64,000 nt of DNA from Robiginitalea aurantiaca. GTDB taxonomy: Bacteria > Bacteroidota > Bacteroidia > Flavobacteriales > Flavobacteriaceae. This document shows positions 1-10,433 of this stretch, piece after piece; within the stretch, counting starts at the first letter, position 1, and each line of letters opens with the position of its first letter. The translations under genes were made by a program, and so were the position numbers. The DNA lies in assembly GCF_030380815.1 (NCBI RefSeq), contig NZ_JAUDUY010000003.1, positions 248,001-312,000 of the forward strand, read 5' to 3'. The notes below the pieces were generated by a model. The model was not told the DNA's origin. It was given only the letters and a program-made list of their open reading frames with translations, and ran no database searches.

Positions 1-52
1 CCTATTCAAATTTTTACAATACCGAAGTACTTAAGTCGTAAGAGTATTTAGT

Positions 53-1873
53 ATGAAACGATTTTTCTTTTACCTGCTTGCGGGTTTCGTCTTTATGGCG
101 ATTGGGGTGTCTTGTGAAGAAGATCCGGTAACCATAGGGGATGGAATTGTAGGACAAGAACCATTTATCAACGGAAAGGCGGTATACGATGTTTTTGCAT
201 TTAACAAGAATATTGAGACGATTCCTACGAATCAACTCCCGGTATACCAACTAGGCTACTTTGACGATCCGATCTATGGGATGACTGAGGGAATCATTAC
301 CTCACAACTTTCCCTTGCTTCGAGCGGAGGAATTCAATTTTTTGGACGTTATACCCAACAACGGGAGGAAAATGATCCGGACATTCCCAATGAAAACGAA
401 ACGGTAAGCGAGGTGATCCTTTATCTTCCGTATTTCCAGACTGCAAATGCAGACCAGGATTTGGATGGCGTTGCAGATTCGCTGGACGCGGACCCCAACG
501 ATCCATCAAGTGATTCGGACGGAGACGGCCTAACGGATTCGGAGGAGACCGCCAGAGGCTCAGACCCATTGAATCCCGACACAGATGGAGACGGTATCGG
601 AGATGCGGAGGACGATTCCACCCCCGATAATATTTTTCCGGAACGCCGTCAGCTCGACAGTATTTATGGGGACAGGGATGCCGAATTCAATTTTAAGGTT
701 TCCCGCTCCACGTATTTTCTCAGGGACCTGGACCCGGATTCCGGATTTCAGGAATCAGAACCATATTATTCAAACCAGAACTTATCTGAGGACTTTGCCT
801 CCGATGTTCTTTTTGAGGGTGTCCTCGAGATTTCTGATGAAGAAATTCTCATTTTCCAGGAAGATGATCCGGACACAGAAGAGGATGAATCCCTGATCGT
901 AGAAGAGCGAATCCAACCTGGAATTCGGGTAGCCCTGGATCCGGATTATTTTCAGGAGAATTTTATCGATCTGGAAGGCTCTTCAGAATTGCTGAGCAAT
1001 GCGAACTTTAAAGAATACTTCAGGGGAATACACCTTAACTTAAACCCGATCGACTCAGAGGTGATGATCCTGTTCGACATTACCCAGGCCAGGCTGACGG
1101 TTAAATATACCTATGAGGCTACGGACGGGGAAGAGGTCAGTATCATTGATGAAGAAGAAGAATTGCGATTGCTCTCTGGAGGGGGAAACCAGGCGATCCA
1201 GAACAATGCCGTCAACTCACTGACCAGTGAAGCGTATCCATCTGAAGTAACGGACACTTTTGCCTCTGATGATAATTTACCTGAAGAGAGTGCCTCCAGA
1301 ATTTACCTAAAAGGGGGGGCAGGTACTTTTGCAGAGATTGAGCTTTTCGATCTTATGGGTGGTGGAGAGGCCATTAATGAAATCCGACAAAATAACTGGT
1401 TGATCAACGAGGCGAACCTGATTTTTTATGTCGATCGGGAAAGATTGGATGCCGCAGGGATTACAGACGAACCGCCACGGCTCTATTTGTATAATGCAGA
1501 AACCAATCTTCCACTTTTTAATGTTTCTACCGAATCCAATGTTGAAGATTCTTCACTCGGGGTTTTTCTTAATTACGACGGTATTCTGGAACAGGCGCTC
1601 GGAAAAGGAGTAAAATATACCGTGCGGATTACCGAGTACCTGAACAATATTATTCAGCGGGATTCGGTTAACGCTACATTGGGGCTGAGCCTCACAGCGG
1701 ACATCCGACTTCGAACCAATGCTGATGTGATTTTGCCTGATGGTTCAGAAAAGGAGCTCACATTAGGCAATGGTATTACCCCTTTAGGGACTGTGCTTGT
1801 CGGAGGTAATGTCGATGCAGATGATCCCAAACGCCTTCGGTTGGAAATTTCCTACACCGAAATTGATCCCTGA
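53..1873 (+). CDS. DUF4270 family lipoprotein with TSP3-like calcium repeats
   Basis: This 606-aa protein is a predicted lipoprotein: residues 1-21 form a short hydrophobic signal ending in the lipobox IGVSC, so it should be anchored to a membrane after Cys21 lipidation. The body resembles the DUF4270 family of Bacteroidota, whose function is unknown to me; the early segment VYQLGYFDDPIYG is typical. Residues about 133-188 are an acidic block with repeated DxDGD/DxDxDG motifs like thrombospondin type-3 repeats, probably binding calcium. I regard this block as an insertion into the DUF4270 body. The gene lies just upstream of glmS, an arrangement common in flavobacteria. Start is the first ATG preceding the signal peptide. 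Family confidence is high, function unknown. Confidence 0.85.
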   Translation: MKRFFFYLLAGFVFMAIGVSCEEDPVTIGDGIVGQEPFINGKAVYDVFAFNKNIETIPTNQLPVYQLGYFDDPIYGMTEGIITSQLSLASSGGIQFFGRYTQQREENDPDIPNENETVSEVILYLPYFQTANADQDLDGVADSLDADPNDPSSDSDGDGLTDSEETARGSDPLNPDTDGDGIGDAEDDSTPDNIFPERRQLDSIYGDRDAEFNFKVSRSTYFLRDLDPDSGFQESEPYYSNQNLSEDFASDVLFEGVLEISDEEILIFQEDDPDTEEDESLIVEERIQPGIRVALDPDYFQENFIDLEGSSELLSNANFKEYFRGIHLNLNPIDSEVMILFDITQARLTVKYTYEATDGEEVSIIDEEEELRLLSGGGNQAIQNNAVNSLTSEAYPSEVTDTFASDDNLPEESASRIYLKGGAGTFAEIELFDLMGGGEAINEIRQNNWLINEANLIFYVDRERLDAAGITDEPPRLYLYNAETNLPLFNVSTESNVEDSSLGVFLNYDGILEQALGKGVKYTVRITEYLNNIIQRDSVNATLGLSLTADIRLRTNADVILPDGSEKELTLGNGITPLGTVLVGGNVDADDPKRLRLEISYTEIDP

Positions 1874-1967
1874 CAGGTCATTAACATAGTTAAAAGGGTC
1901 ATTCATCCATATTTTTGATATAGATAGGGTGTTTGAATTAATTTTAAGGCCTCAAATACTTGTACTT

Positions 1968-3815
1968 ATGTGTGGAATAGTAGGATATATCGGTCACAGG
2001 GATGCCTATCCGATCATCATGAAAGGATTACAGCGTCTGGAGTACCGTGGCTATGACAGTGCCGGGATTGCTCTGTACGACGGCACGAATATCAACCTGT
2101 CTAAAACTAAGGGCAAGGTTGCAGATCTCAGTGGCAAAGCAAAGGGGGAGATTTCCCTCGCTGGTCGCGTTGGGATCGGCCATACGCGTTGGGCAACCCA
2201 TGGGGTCCCTAATGATGTTAATTCCCACCCGCATTACTCCAACTCCGGAAATTTGGTTATCATCCATAACGGGATTATTGAAAACTACGATTCAGTCCGG
2301 AAAGAGCTTACAAACAGGGGATATACCTTCCACTCTGATACAGATACCGAAGTCCTTGTTAACCTTATCGAAGAGGTTAAGAAGCAGGAAAATGTAAAGC
2401 TCGGAAAGGCCGTTCAAATAGCCCTGAACCAAGTGGTTGGTGCTTATGCGATAGCTGTTTTTGACCGCAGTAAACCCGATGAAATTGTCGTTGCCCGTCT
2501 TGGGAGCCCACTGGCGATAGGAATAGGAGAGGATGAGTTTTTTATCGCCTCTGATGCTTCCCCTTTTATTGAGTTTACAAACAATGCCGTTTACCTGGAA
2601 GATGGGGAAATGGCTATTGTCCGCCTTGGAAAGGAAATCCGCCTTCGCAAGATAAAGAATGACGCCATAACCTATCCAAACGTCCTGGAACTTCAGTTGA
2701 ATCTCGAGGAGATCGAAAAGGGGGGATATGACCACTTCATGCTCAAGGAAATCTATGAACAGCCAAGGGCGATTAAAGATACGTTCCGTGGCCGCTTGCT
2801 GGCGGACCAGGGAATTATCAGAATGGCAGGCATCGACCAGAACCTCGAGCGCTTTCTGAATGCAAAACGAATTATCATCGTGGCCTGCGGAACTTCCTGG
2901 CATGCTGGTTTGGTGGCGGAATATATTTTCGAAGACCTGGCCCGAATCCCTGTTGAGGTCGAATATGCTTCGGAATTTCGGTATCGCAATCCGGTAATCA
3001 CAGAGAATGACGTACTTATTGCCATTTCACAATCCGGCGAAACCGCGGATACCCTGGCAGCTATAAAACTCGCCAAGGAAAATGGCGCATTTGTTTTTGG
3101 AGTTTGTAATGTGGTAGGCTCTTCCATTGCCCGGGAAACCGATGCCGGTGCTTATACGCATGCCGGTCCGGAAATCGGAGTGGCATCTACCAAGGCGTTT
3201 ACCACCCAAATTACAGTCCTGACGCTTTTGGCCCTGAAGCTTGCCAAAGAGAAAGGCGCATTCACGGAATCCCGTTTTCACGAGTTGCTCACTGAAATTG
3301 AAGGGATACCCCAGAAAGTAGAGCGTGCACTTGAGTCCAATACGCTGATTGAAATCATTTCTGAAGTCTATAAGGATTCCACGAATTTCCTATATCTCGG
3401 AAGGGGCTATAATTTCCCTGTGGCCCTGGAAGGTGCCCTGAAACTAAAAGAGATTAGTTATATACACGCAGAAGGGTACCCGGCTGCAGAAATGAAACAC
3501 GGACCCATCGCTCTGATTGATGAGCAAATGCCCGTGGTGGTTATTGCAACCAAGAAGGGGCACTACGAGAAGGTGGTCAGCAATATTCAGGAAATCAAAT
3601 CCCGTAAAGGAAAAATTATCGCCATTGTAACAGAAGGGGATACACAGGTTCGGGAACTGGCAGACCATGTCATTGAGGTTCCTGAGTCTTCAGAAAACCT
3701 GAGCCCGCTTCTAACGACTATCCCACTTCAATTGCTCTCCTACCATATTGCCGTAATGCGGGGATGCAATGTAGACCAACCCAGGAATTTGGCTAAGTCG
3801 GTAACGGTGGAATAA
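1968..3815 (+). CDS. glmS: Glutamine--fructose-6-phosphate aminotransferase (isomerizing)
   Basis: GlmS makes glucosamine-6-phosphate from fructose-6-phosphate and glutamine, the first step toward UDP-GlcNAc for peptidoglycan and lipid A. The 615-aa length fits the family. I place the start at the ATG giving MCGIVGYIG, because Cys2 must become the N-terminal nucleophile of the glutaminase domain; the frame is open upstream to a GTG at 1929, but that start would bury the cysteine. The glutaminase domain shows HTRWATHG and HNGIIENY. Two SIS domains follow, with CGTSWHAG and SQSGETADT. The C-terminus PRNLAKSVTVE is canonical. It follows the DUF4270 gene by 94 bp. No glmS ribozyme is visible upstream. 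Confidence 0.97.
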   Translation: MCGIVGYIGHRDAYPIIMKGLQRLEYRGYDSAGIALYDGTNINLSKTKGKVADLSGKAKGEISLAGRVGIGHTRWATHGVPNDVNSHPHYSNSGNLVIIHNGIIENYDSVRKELTNRGYTFHSDTDTEVLVNLIEEVKKQENVKLGKAVQIALNQVVGAYAIAVFDRSKPDEIVVARLGSPLAIGIGEDEFFIASDASPFIEFTNNAVYLEDGEMAIVRLGKEIRLRKIKNDAITYPNVLELQLNLEEIEKGGYDHFMLKEIYEQPRAIKDTFRGRLLADQGIIRMAGIDQNLERFLNAKRIIIVACGTSWHAGLVAEYIFEDLARIPVEVEYASEFRYRNPVITENDVLIAISQSGETADTLAAIKLAKENGAFVFGVCNVVGSSIARETDAGAYTHAGPEIGVASTKAFTTQITVLTLLALKLAKEKGAFTESRFHELLTEIEGIPQKVERALESNTLIEIISEVYKDSTNFLYLGRGYNFPVALEGALKLKEISYIHAEGYPAAEMKHGPIALIDEQMPVVVIATKKGHYEKVVSNIQEIKSRKGKIIAIVTEGDTQVRELADHVIEVPESSENLSPLLTTIPLQLLSYHIAVMRGCNVDQPRNLAKSVTVE

Positions 3816-4063
3816 CTACTTGTTTGACGGTTTCCCAGGTTATCCGCCATGATTAACTTCATGGATTCCGGATCATACAGAGTATTTCGAAACTTGTACA
3901 CAGGGATCGGACTCGCCGTACGTATTCCACGCCATTTGGGAAAGCCAGCGGGCAAAGCCCGGACGCCTCTGCATTGCTTTAGCCCTCTGATTTTTGTTGG
4001 TGAAATCCAGTCATAGTTAATATTGCACTACCAGGGAGTTGCTCAAAGGATTGAGCTATATTC

Positions 4064-4231
4064 CTAATTCTTGTTTTCAATTCTATGGCTATTTCTTCTG
4101 TTGGCCCTGATTTCAAAAATCCTTTTTAAGACGGAATAGGAGGTCGTAAAAAGGAGGCTTAAGATTACCAGGCCCATCACATTTGGAACCGTCCGCAAGC
4201 TTTCAAACCCTTTAAAATATGTGGTTCTCAA
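4064..4231 (-). CDS. Possible small membrane ORF or gene remnant (55 aa)
   Basis: A minus-strand frame starting at TTG (4231) and ending at TAG (4064-4066) encodes about 55 residues. It contains a hydrophobic stretch (NVMGLVILSLLF), followed by a basic tail rich in Arg, Asn and Lys. That layout, a membrane helix plus positive cytoplasmic tail, is protein-like. However, there is no ATG near the beginning, no promoter I can assign, and the frame could equally be the 3' remnant of a lost membrane-protein gene. I cannot name a family. Treat as tentative. Confidence 0.2.
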   Translation of the reverse strand: MRTTYFKGFESLRTVPNVMGLVILSLLFTTSYSVLKRIFEIRANRRNSHRIENKN

Positions 4232-4272
4232 TTTTGGGGGTGATTAATTATGACATTGGTATTATGCGCGCA

Positions 4273-4280
4273 TAATTTTG
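4273..4280 (+). promoter_or_regulatory. Promoter -7 element upstream of TonB receptor
   Basis: TAATTTTG matches the Bacteroidota -7 consensus TAnnTTTG. A TTG at 4256-4258 could be the -33 element, but the spacing is short (14 nt). A second weaker box, TATCTTGC, lies at 4313-4320. Either would start the 916-aa receptor transcript. Confidence 0.4.
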
Positions 4281-4351
4281 CGATATTTCAATTCCCGGTT
4301 CCAAAAAATCTGTATCTTGCTCTGAAAACCAAATAAACACAGGCTAATCTA

Positions 4352-7102
4352 ATGAGAACAGGATTATTTCTTTTGATGTTCCTATTGGCAGTAGGAGCAT
4401 ATGCGCAGACCACGGTTCGTGGAAATGTAAGTGATGAAAATGGAGTTCCGGTGCCTGCGGCAAACGTCGTAATAGTCGGGACTACAGTGGGAACTACTTC
4501 AGACTTTGATGGAAATTTTGTGCTTGAGACTTCGGAAGTTCCACCATTCGAACTCCAGATTACAAGTGTTGGTTATTCCTCGACGAATATCACGATCACC
4601 GCAAATAACCAAAACGTTTCGATAACGCTGAGCGAGTCTCAAACCTATCTGGATGAGGTCGTTATTTCTGCCTCAAGAACCCCGGAACGCCTATTCGAAT
4701 CCCCCGTTTCCGTTGAGCGGTTTGGATTAAAGGAAATAAAAAATACATCTGCAGAGTCATTCTATGGGGGTCTGCAAAACCTCAAAGGGGTCGACATCAA
4801 CACGAACAGTTTAACGTTCCAGTCTATTAACACCCGTGGGTTTGCTTCTTTCGCCAATACGCGTTTTATGCAATTGGTTGATGGAATGGACAACACCGCT
4901 CCCGGATTGAACTTTGTCCTGGGTAACCTGGTGGGTATGAGCGAACTGGAGGTGCAGAGTATTGAAATCCTTCCCGGAGCCTCATCAGCCCTCTACGGGG
5001 CAGGTGCCTTCAACGGGATTCTGTTTATGAACAGTAAGAATCCTTTTGATTTTCAGGGCATCAGCGCCTACTTCAAAACAGGATTCACACAACAAGATGC
5101 CGCAGGCACTAATCCGTATTATGATTTTGGAATTCGGGCTGCCCATGCCTTCAGCGATAAATTTGCGATAAAGGCCAATTTCTCCTATTTATCCGGAGAG
5201 GACTGGCATGCAGTTAATGAGGAGGACCTGAACAATCCAGGTGCAACAAGGGCCGACCCTAATTATGATGGTCTTAATATTTACGGGGATGAAGTAAATA
5301 CCCTATTGAATTTTGACCAGGCTGTTGGCCTGCCTTCCGGGACCTTGGGATCTGCACTGGTTTCTCGTACCGGATATGCCGAGTCGGACCTGTTAAACTA
5401 TAATGCCCAGAGTGTTAAAACAGATTTTTCAATCCATTACCGGCCTTTTGCCAATGATTTCGAGATAATCTATAATGGTCGTGTGGGACGTGGAAATACT
5501 ATTTACCAGGGAGCAAACCGCTATGCGATCCGGGATTTCACGCTGCAACAACACCGTCTTGAGTTCAGGAACAAAAACTTCTTTGTTCGGGGTTATATTA
5601 CCTCGGAGAATTCCGGGAATTCCTATGACACCCGTTTTGCCGCGATCAATGTAAACAGGCGATGGAAAGGAGATGTCGAATGGTTTACGGAATACGCAGA
5701 GACGTTTATCGGAGCCCGGCTCGGTGTCGGAACCGGAATACAACTTCCGGAAGACCAGGCACATGCGATAGCGCGACAAGTTGCGGACCAGGGACGTTTG
5801 GTACCGGGAACGCCAGAGTTCCAGAGGACACTTAACAGTGTAATCTCCGATGGGGATTTTAACACCGGGGCTAAATTCATTGATAAGACTAAATTCCGGC
5901 ACGCAGATGCGAACTACAATTTTTCCCACCTTACTTCCGATGTTATGGACGTAATGATTGGAGGTTCGTTCCGGGAGTATGAACTGAATTCAGCGGGTAC
6001 CATCTTTACGGATATCGATGGTCCGATTAAGTATAATGAATATGGTGCATACCTGCAGTTGCAGAAGGAGCTTTTAGATGATCGCCTTAAACTCACCGGG
6101 TCGGTCAGGTATGATAAGAATGAATTTTTCGATGGTTTTTTCTCTCCCCGACTTTCCGTATTAGGGACCTTGGGTCAGGATCGAAACCACAACATCCGGG
6201 TTTCAGTTCAGCAAGGCTTCCGGAACCCGACCACTCAGGATTTGTTCATCGGTCTGAATGCCGGACGGGCTATTCTTGTGGGATCTGCTCCGGATAACCT
6301 GGACAGGGATGTGCGGACTTTTGAACTCACTCCTGCCGGACAGGCGATTACCGGAAGTCCGACCTCTACAATTGTCGGCCGGGCCGCTTATGAGAATGCC
6401 TTTTCAGTTAGTTCGGTCCAGGCGGGGGCTCCACAGGCTATAGAAACACCCCTGGTACAACCCGAGGAAATCACGGCTTTTGAGGTGGGTTACCGGGCGC
6501 AAATAGGTCGTGTCGCAATCGATTTGAGCGGATACTATAACACCTATGACAACTTTATATCCAACACCAATGTCCTGGTTCCTCTTTATGGACAAGCCGG
6601 GGATAACGCGCTATCCCTCCTGGCATTGCAAAACGGGGATGTAGAAGTTTATCAGAATTACACGAATTCCCCTGCGGATGTCGAATCCTATGGAGCTACT
6701 ATTGGAGTCGAGGCAAAAGTACTTGGAGACTTCGATTTTGGTATTAACTATACCTATGCGGAGTTTGAATTCGATCAGGCGTCTTTTCCGGATTTCAGGA
6801 CACAGTTCAATACGCCGAATCACAAAGTGAAGGCATCTTTTGGTCATACCCAACTGTTTAAGAATTTCGGGTTTAACATCAATTATCGATGGAGTGATGC
6901 GTACGAATGGCAGAACACCTTCGCCGATGGTCCTATTCCTTCCTTTTCCGTTTTGGATGCTCAGGTCAATTACGCTGTGCCCAGTTTTAAATCCGTCTTT
7001 AAGTTAGGCGGTTCCAACATCCTCGGAGAGGATTACTTCTCGGCGGTTGGAACGGGAATCGTAGGGTCTATTTTCTACGTTTCCTGGACCGTGAATCCGT
7101 AA
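4352..7102 (+). CDS. TonB-dependent outer-membrane receptor with CarboxypepD_reg-like domain
   Basis: A 916-aa outer-membrane receptor. Residues 1-19 are a signal peptide ending AYAQ. Residues about 20-105 form a carboxypeptidase-regulatory-like beta domain, common at the front of Bacteroidota receptors (VRGNVSDENGVPVPAANV). A plug domain follows from about 110 to 230 (ASRTPERLFESPVSVERF, then GASSALYGAGAFNGI), then the beta barrel to the C-terminus. No SusD-like partner follows, so it is not a classic SusC/D pair; a terminator and then atpD come next. The substrate cannot be told from sequence. There is no riboswitch upstream, unlike the second receptor in this window. The final residues (VSWTVNP) are not the usual aromatic end, though the preceding strand (GSIFYVSW) is. 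Confidence 0.9.
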   Translation: MRTGLFLLMFLLAVGAYAQTTVRGNVSDENGVPVPAANVVIVGTTVGTTSDFDGNFVLETSEVPPFELQITSVGYSSTNITITANNQNVSITLSESQTYLDEVVISASRTPERLFESPVSVERFGLKEIKNTSAESFYGGLQNLKGVDINTNSLTFQSINTRGFASFANTRFMQLVDGMDNTAPGLNFVLGNLVGMSELEVQSIEILPGASSALYGAGAFNGILFMNSKNPFDFQGISAYFKTGFTQQDAAGTNPYYDFGIRAAHAFSDKFAIKANFSYLSGEDWHAVNEEDLNNPGATRADPNYDGLNIYGDEVNTLLNFDQAVGLPSGTLGSALVSRTGYAESDLLNYNAQSVKTDFSIHYRPFANDFEIIYNGRVGRGNTIYQGANRYAIRDFTLQQHRLEFRNKNFFVRGYITSENSGNSYDTRFAAINVNRRWKGDVEWFTEYAETFIGARLGVGTGIQLPEDQAHAIARQVADQGRLVPGTPEFQRTLNSVISDGDFNTGAKFIDKTKFRHADANYNFSHLTSDVMDVMIGGSFREYELNSAGTIFTDIDGPIKYNEYGAYLQLQKELLDDRLKLTGSVRYDKNEFFDGFFSPRLSVLGTLGQDRNHNIRVSVQQGFRNPTTQDLFIGLNAGRAILVGSAPDNLDRDVRTFELTPAGQAITGSPTSTIVGRAAYENAFSVSSVQAGAPQAIETPLVQPEEITAFEVGYRAQIGRVAIDLSGYYNTYDNFISNTNVLVPLYGQAGDNALSLLALQNGDVEVYQNYTNSPADVESYGATIGVEAKVLGDFDFGINYTYAEFEFDQASFPDFRTQFNTPNHKVKASFGHTQLFKNFGFNINYRWSDAYEWQNTFADGPIPSFSVLDAQVNYAVPSFKSVFKLGGSNILGEDYFSAVGTGIVGSIFYVSWTVNP

Positions 7103-7122
7103 GCGCAACATACTGTTTTCAG

Positions 7123-7149
7123 AGCGCCGGGAGACCGGCGCTTTTTTTA
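7123..7149 (+). terminator. Rho-independent terminator after TonB receptor
   Basis: Perfect 8-bp GC-rich stem AGCGCCGG / CCGGCGCT with a GAGA tetraloop, followed by a run of seven T. It separates the receptor from the ATP synthase genes. Confidence 0.92.
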
Positions 7150-7193
7150 TGTAAAAAGGGGTGGATTCCGTTTCAATTTATGGAGGAATGAAC

Positions 7194-7201
7194 TATATTT
7201 G
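7194..7201 (+). promoter_or_regulatory. Promoter -7 element of atpD-atpC
   Basis: TATATTTG, followed by C, is a perfect flavobacterial -7 box. It sits 43 nt before the atpD ATG and just after the preceding terminator, so it most likely drives atpDC. Confidence 0.75.
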
Positions 7202-7223
7202 CAGCCGAAAAAAAGCACCTTAG

Positions 7224-8753
<1,530 letters not shown>

Positions 8754-8798
8754 TTTCGAGTCCTCTAAAAAAGAAGCGTCTAACCGAATCCCTTTATT

Positions 8799-9077
8799 AT
8801 GCATCTAGAGATTGTATCGCCTGAGGCGACATTATTTTCAGGAGAAGTTACCTCGGTTACCGTACCGGGAGTCAACGGTGAGTTTCAGATGTTTCAGGAT
8901 CACGCCCCTATTGTTTCCCTGCTCCAGGCAGGCTCGGTAAAAATTGCCGGGAATATGGAAATTGAGGAGGAATTCCAGAATCGGTTTTCAAAGGCCTCTG
9001 ACGGAAAAACAATCTTAAAGATAAACAGTGGTACAGTCGAACTAAAGAATAACAGGATTATCGTCCTGGCCGACTAA
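8799..9077 (+). CDS. atpC: F1F0 ATP synthase epsilon subunit (short form)
   Basis: A 92-aa epsilon subunit of F1, which couples rotation of the central stalk and can inhibit ATP hydrolysis. Only the N-terminal beta-sandwich is present (LEIVSPEATLFSGEVTSVTVPGVNGEF in outline, then QDHAPIVSLLQAGSV); the C-terminal two-helix inhibitory domain of the 130-140 aa enterobacterial protein is missing. Short epsilon subunits of this kind are known in Bacteroidota. The gene follows atpD and ends 21 bp before a strong terminator, so atpDC is a closed two-gene unit. Confidence 0.95.
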   Translation: MHLEIVSPEATLFSGEVTSVTVPGVNGEFQMFQDHAPIVSLLQAGSVKIAGNMEIEEEFQNRFSKASDGKTILKINSGTVELKNNRIIVLAD

Positions 9078-9098
9078 AAAACCCTGACCTGATTCTAA

Positions 9099-9127
9099 AC
9101 CCGCATCGGAAGATGCGGGTTTTTTTA
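9099..9127 (+). terminator. Rho-independent terminator of atpDC
   Basis: Perfect 9-bp stem ACCCGCATC / GATGCGGGT around a GGAA tetraloop, followed by a T-rich tract. It closes the atpDC unit. Confidence 0.93.
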
Positions 9128-9275
9128 TGGTCTTCTGTGAGTATGGAATCTAGAAGCTGCGGATGAGGACTTTTGAGAGCATTCCAAAGTTCATGTTGGG
9201 GGCGAGCCATCCTGTATTTTCTTTTTCCCATTCTGAGATTGGTTTTTCGTTTAGGTTCGGTATTCCGGGATGTGT

Positions 9276-9283
9276 TATTTTTA
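9276..9283 (+). promoter_or_regulatory. Promoter -7-like box directly before bioF
   Basis: TATTTTTA (one mismatch to TAnnTTTG), followed by C, ends only 4 nt before the chosen bioF ATG at 9288. If used, transcription would begin at or next to the start codon, giving a leaderless mRNA. Confidence 0.45.
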
Positions 9284-9287
9284 CACA

Positions 9288-10433
9288 ATGCAGGAGTTTC
9301 CGGAGAAATTATTGAAAAAGCTTAATGAGCGAAAGGCATCGGGAACCTTCAGAAGGCTATATGCCGATACGGGGCTGGTCGATTTCGCTTCAAATGACTA
9401 TTTGGGGTTCGCACGGATTCCTGTTGAGGATCATACGTATGGACAAGGCAGTACAGGTTCCAGGCTGATCAGTGGAAACCATCCGCTTTTCGAAGCGGCT
9501 GAAAGATCGATAAGCGATTTTCACGGAGCAGAAGCAGCACTGCTATTCAATTCGGGATACGATGCGAATGTGGGATTGTTACCTGCTCTTTTAGAGCGCA
9601 ATGATTTTATTTTTTACGATGCCTCAGTACACGCCAGTATTCGCGATGGAATTGCCCTGGGGAAGGCTAAAGGCTACAAATACGACCATAACAATCTCGA
9701 TTCACTTAAAACGCGCATTAATAATGTGCTGGGGGATCGGATTCCCGAGAATTCAGAGGTCTACGTCATTAGCGAAACGGTTTTTTCCATGGAAGGGGAT
9801 GGCCCTGACCTGCAAGCCCTGTCAACCTATTGTAAGGAAAATGGATTTCGGCTTATTTTGGATGAAGCCCATGCAGTGGGTGTCCTGGGGCCGCAGGGCC
9901 GTGGAGCTGTGGTGCAGGCGGAATGTGGGGATGGTGTTTTTGCTCGGGTCATTACCTTCGGCAAGGCCCTGGGATGCCATGGGGCAGCCGTCCTTGGAAG
10001 TAAGCTACTGAGGGAATATCTGATAAACTACAGCAGGAGCTTTGTATACACCACTGCACTACCCCCTGCAAGCGTAAATGTCATAATACAGGCTTATGAA
10101 AGACTAAAAGGAGATCTCGGGGCCGACGCGCTGGAGCGCCTGAATGCGAATATCGATATATTCAGAAGACGACAACAAGACCTGGGACTCTCGGGATATT
10201 TTATCCCGGCAATGGCTGCAATTCAATGTTGTGAGGTGGGAGGTGTTGAGCAGGTCCGCATGCTGGCCGAAGATCTCCAGTCAATGGGTTATGACGTGAA
10301 ACCGATACGGTCACCCACTGTGCCCAGGGGAAGGGAGTGCCTCCGATTTAGTCTTCACGCCTTTAATACTGAAGAAGAAATCACAGGAGTTTTAACTATC
10401 TTGGAAAAGTCCTTAAAGAAAATGAGGGTATGA
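9288..10433 (+). CDS. bioF: 8-amino-7-oxononanoate synthase
   Basis: BioF is a PLP enzyme that condenses a pimeloyl thioester with alanine to give 8-amino-7-oxononanoate, the first step of biotin ring assembly. The 381-aa protein belongs to the alpha-oxoamine synthase family: FASNDYLGF near the start, GSTGSRLISGNHPLFEAAE, the aspartate region LDEAHAVGVLGPQGRG, and the PLP lysine in ITFGKALGCHGAAV. I use the ATG giving MQEFPEKLL; an upstream GTG in frame at 9270 overlaps the promoter-like box. It opens the biotin operon and overlaps the next gene by 4 bp (ATGA), showing translational coupling. No biotin-specific riboswitch is expected or seen. Confidence 0.9.
   Translation: MQEFPEKLLKKLNERKASGTFRRLYADTGLVDFASNDYLGFARIPVEDHTYGQGSTGSRLISGNHPLFEAAERSISDFHGAEAALLFNSGYDANVGLLPALLERNDFIFYDASVHASIRDGIALGKAKGYKYDHNNLDSLKTRINNVLGDRIPENSEVYVISETVFSMEGDGPDLQALSTYCKENGFRLILDEAHAVGVLGPQGRGAVVQAECGDGVFARVITFGKALGCHGAAVLGSKLLREYLINYSRSFVYTTALPPASVNVIIQAYERLKGDLGADALERLNANIDIFRRRQQDLGLSGYFIPAMAAIQCCEVGGVEQVRMLAEDLQSMGYDVKPIRSPTVPRGRECLRFSLHAFNTEEEITGVLTILEKSLKKMRV

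Larger units (their letters stand above)
3816..4351. other. Gene-poor spacer of about 535 bp
   Basis: No convincing full-length gene lies between glmS and the TonB receptor. The first part (to about 4060) shows no clear coding potential. The middle holds a 55-codon minus-strand frame with one membrane-like segment (listed separately). The last 100 bp carry a promoter-like TAATTTTG for the receptor. No tRNA, terminator with a U-run or repeat array is evident to me. Confidence 0.5.

Noticed and set aside
2292-2903. 203-aa minus-strand ORF inside glmS
   Set aside because: Shadow frame of a clearly coding gene; no motifs and biased only by glmS codon pattern.
3740-3955. Minus-strand ORF ending the glmS region, 71 aa
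   Set aside because: It is largely the reverse complement of the conserved glmS C-terminus, a known artefact frame; no promoter or family match.
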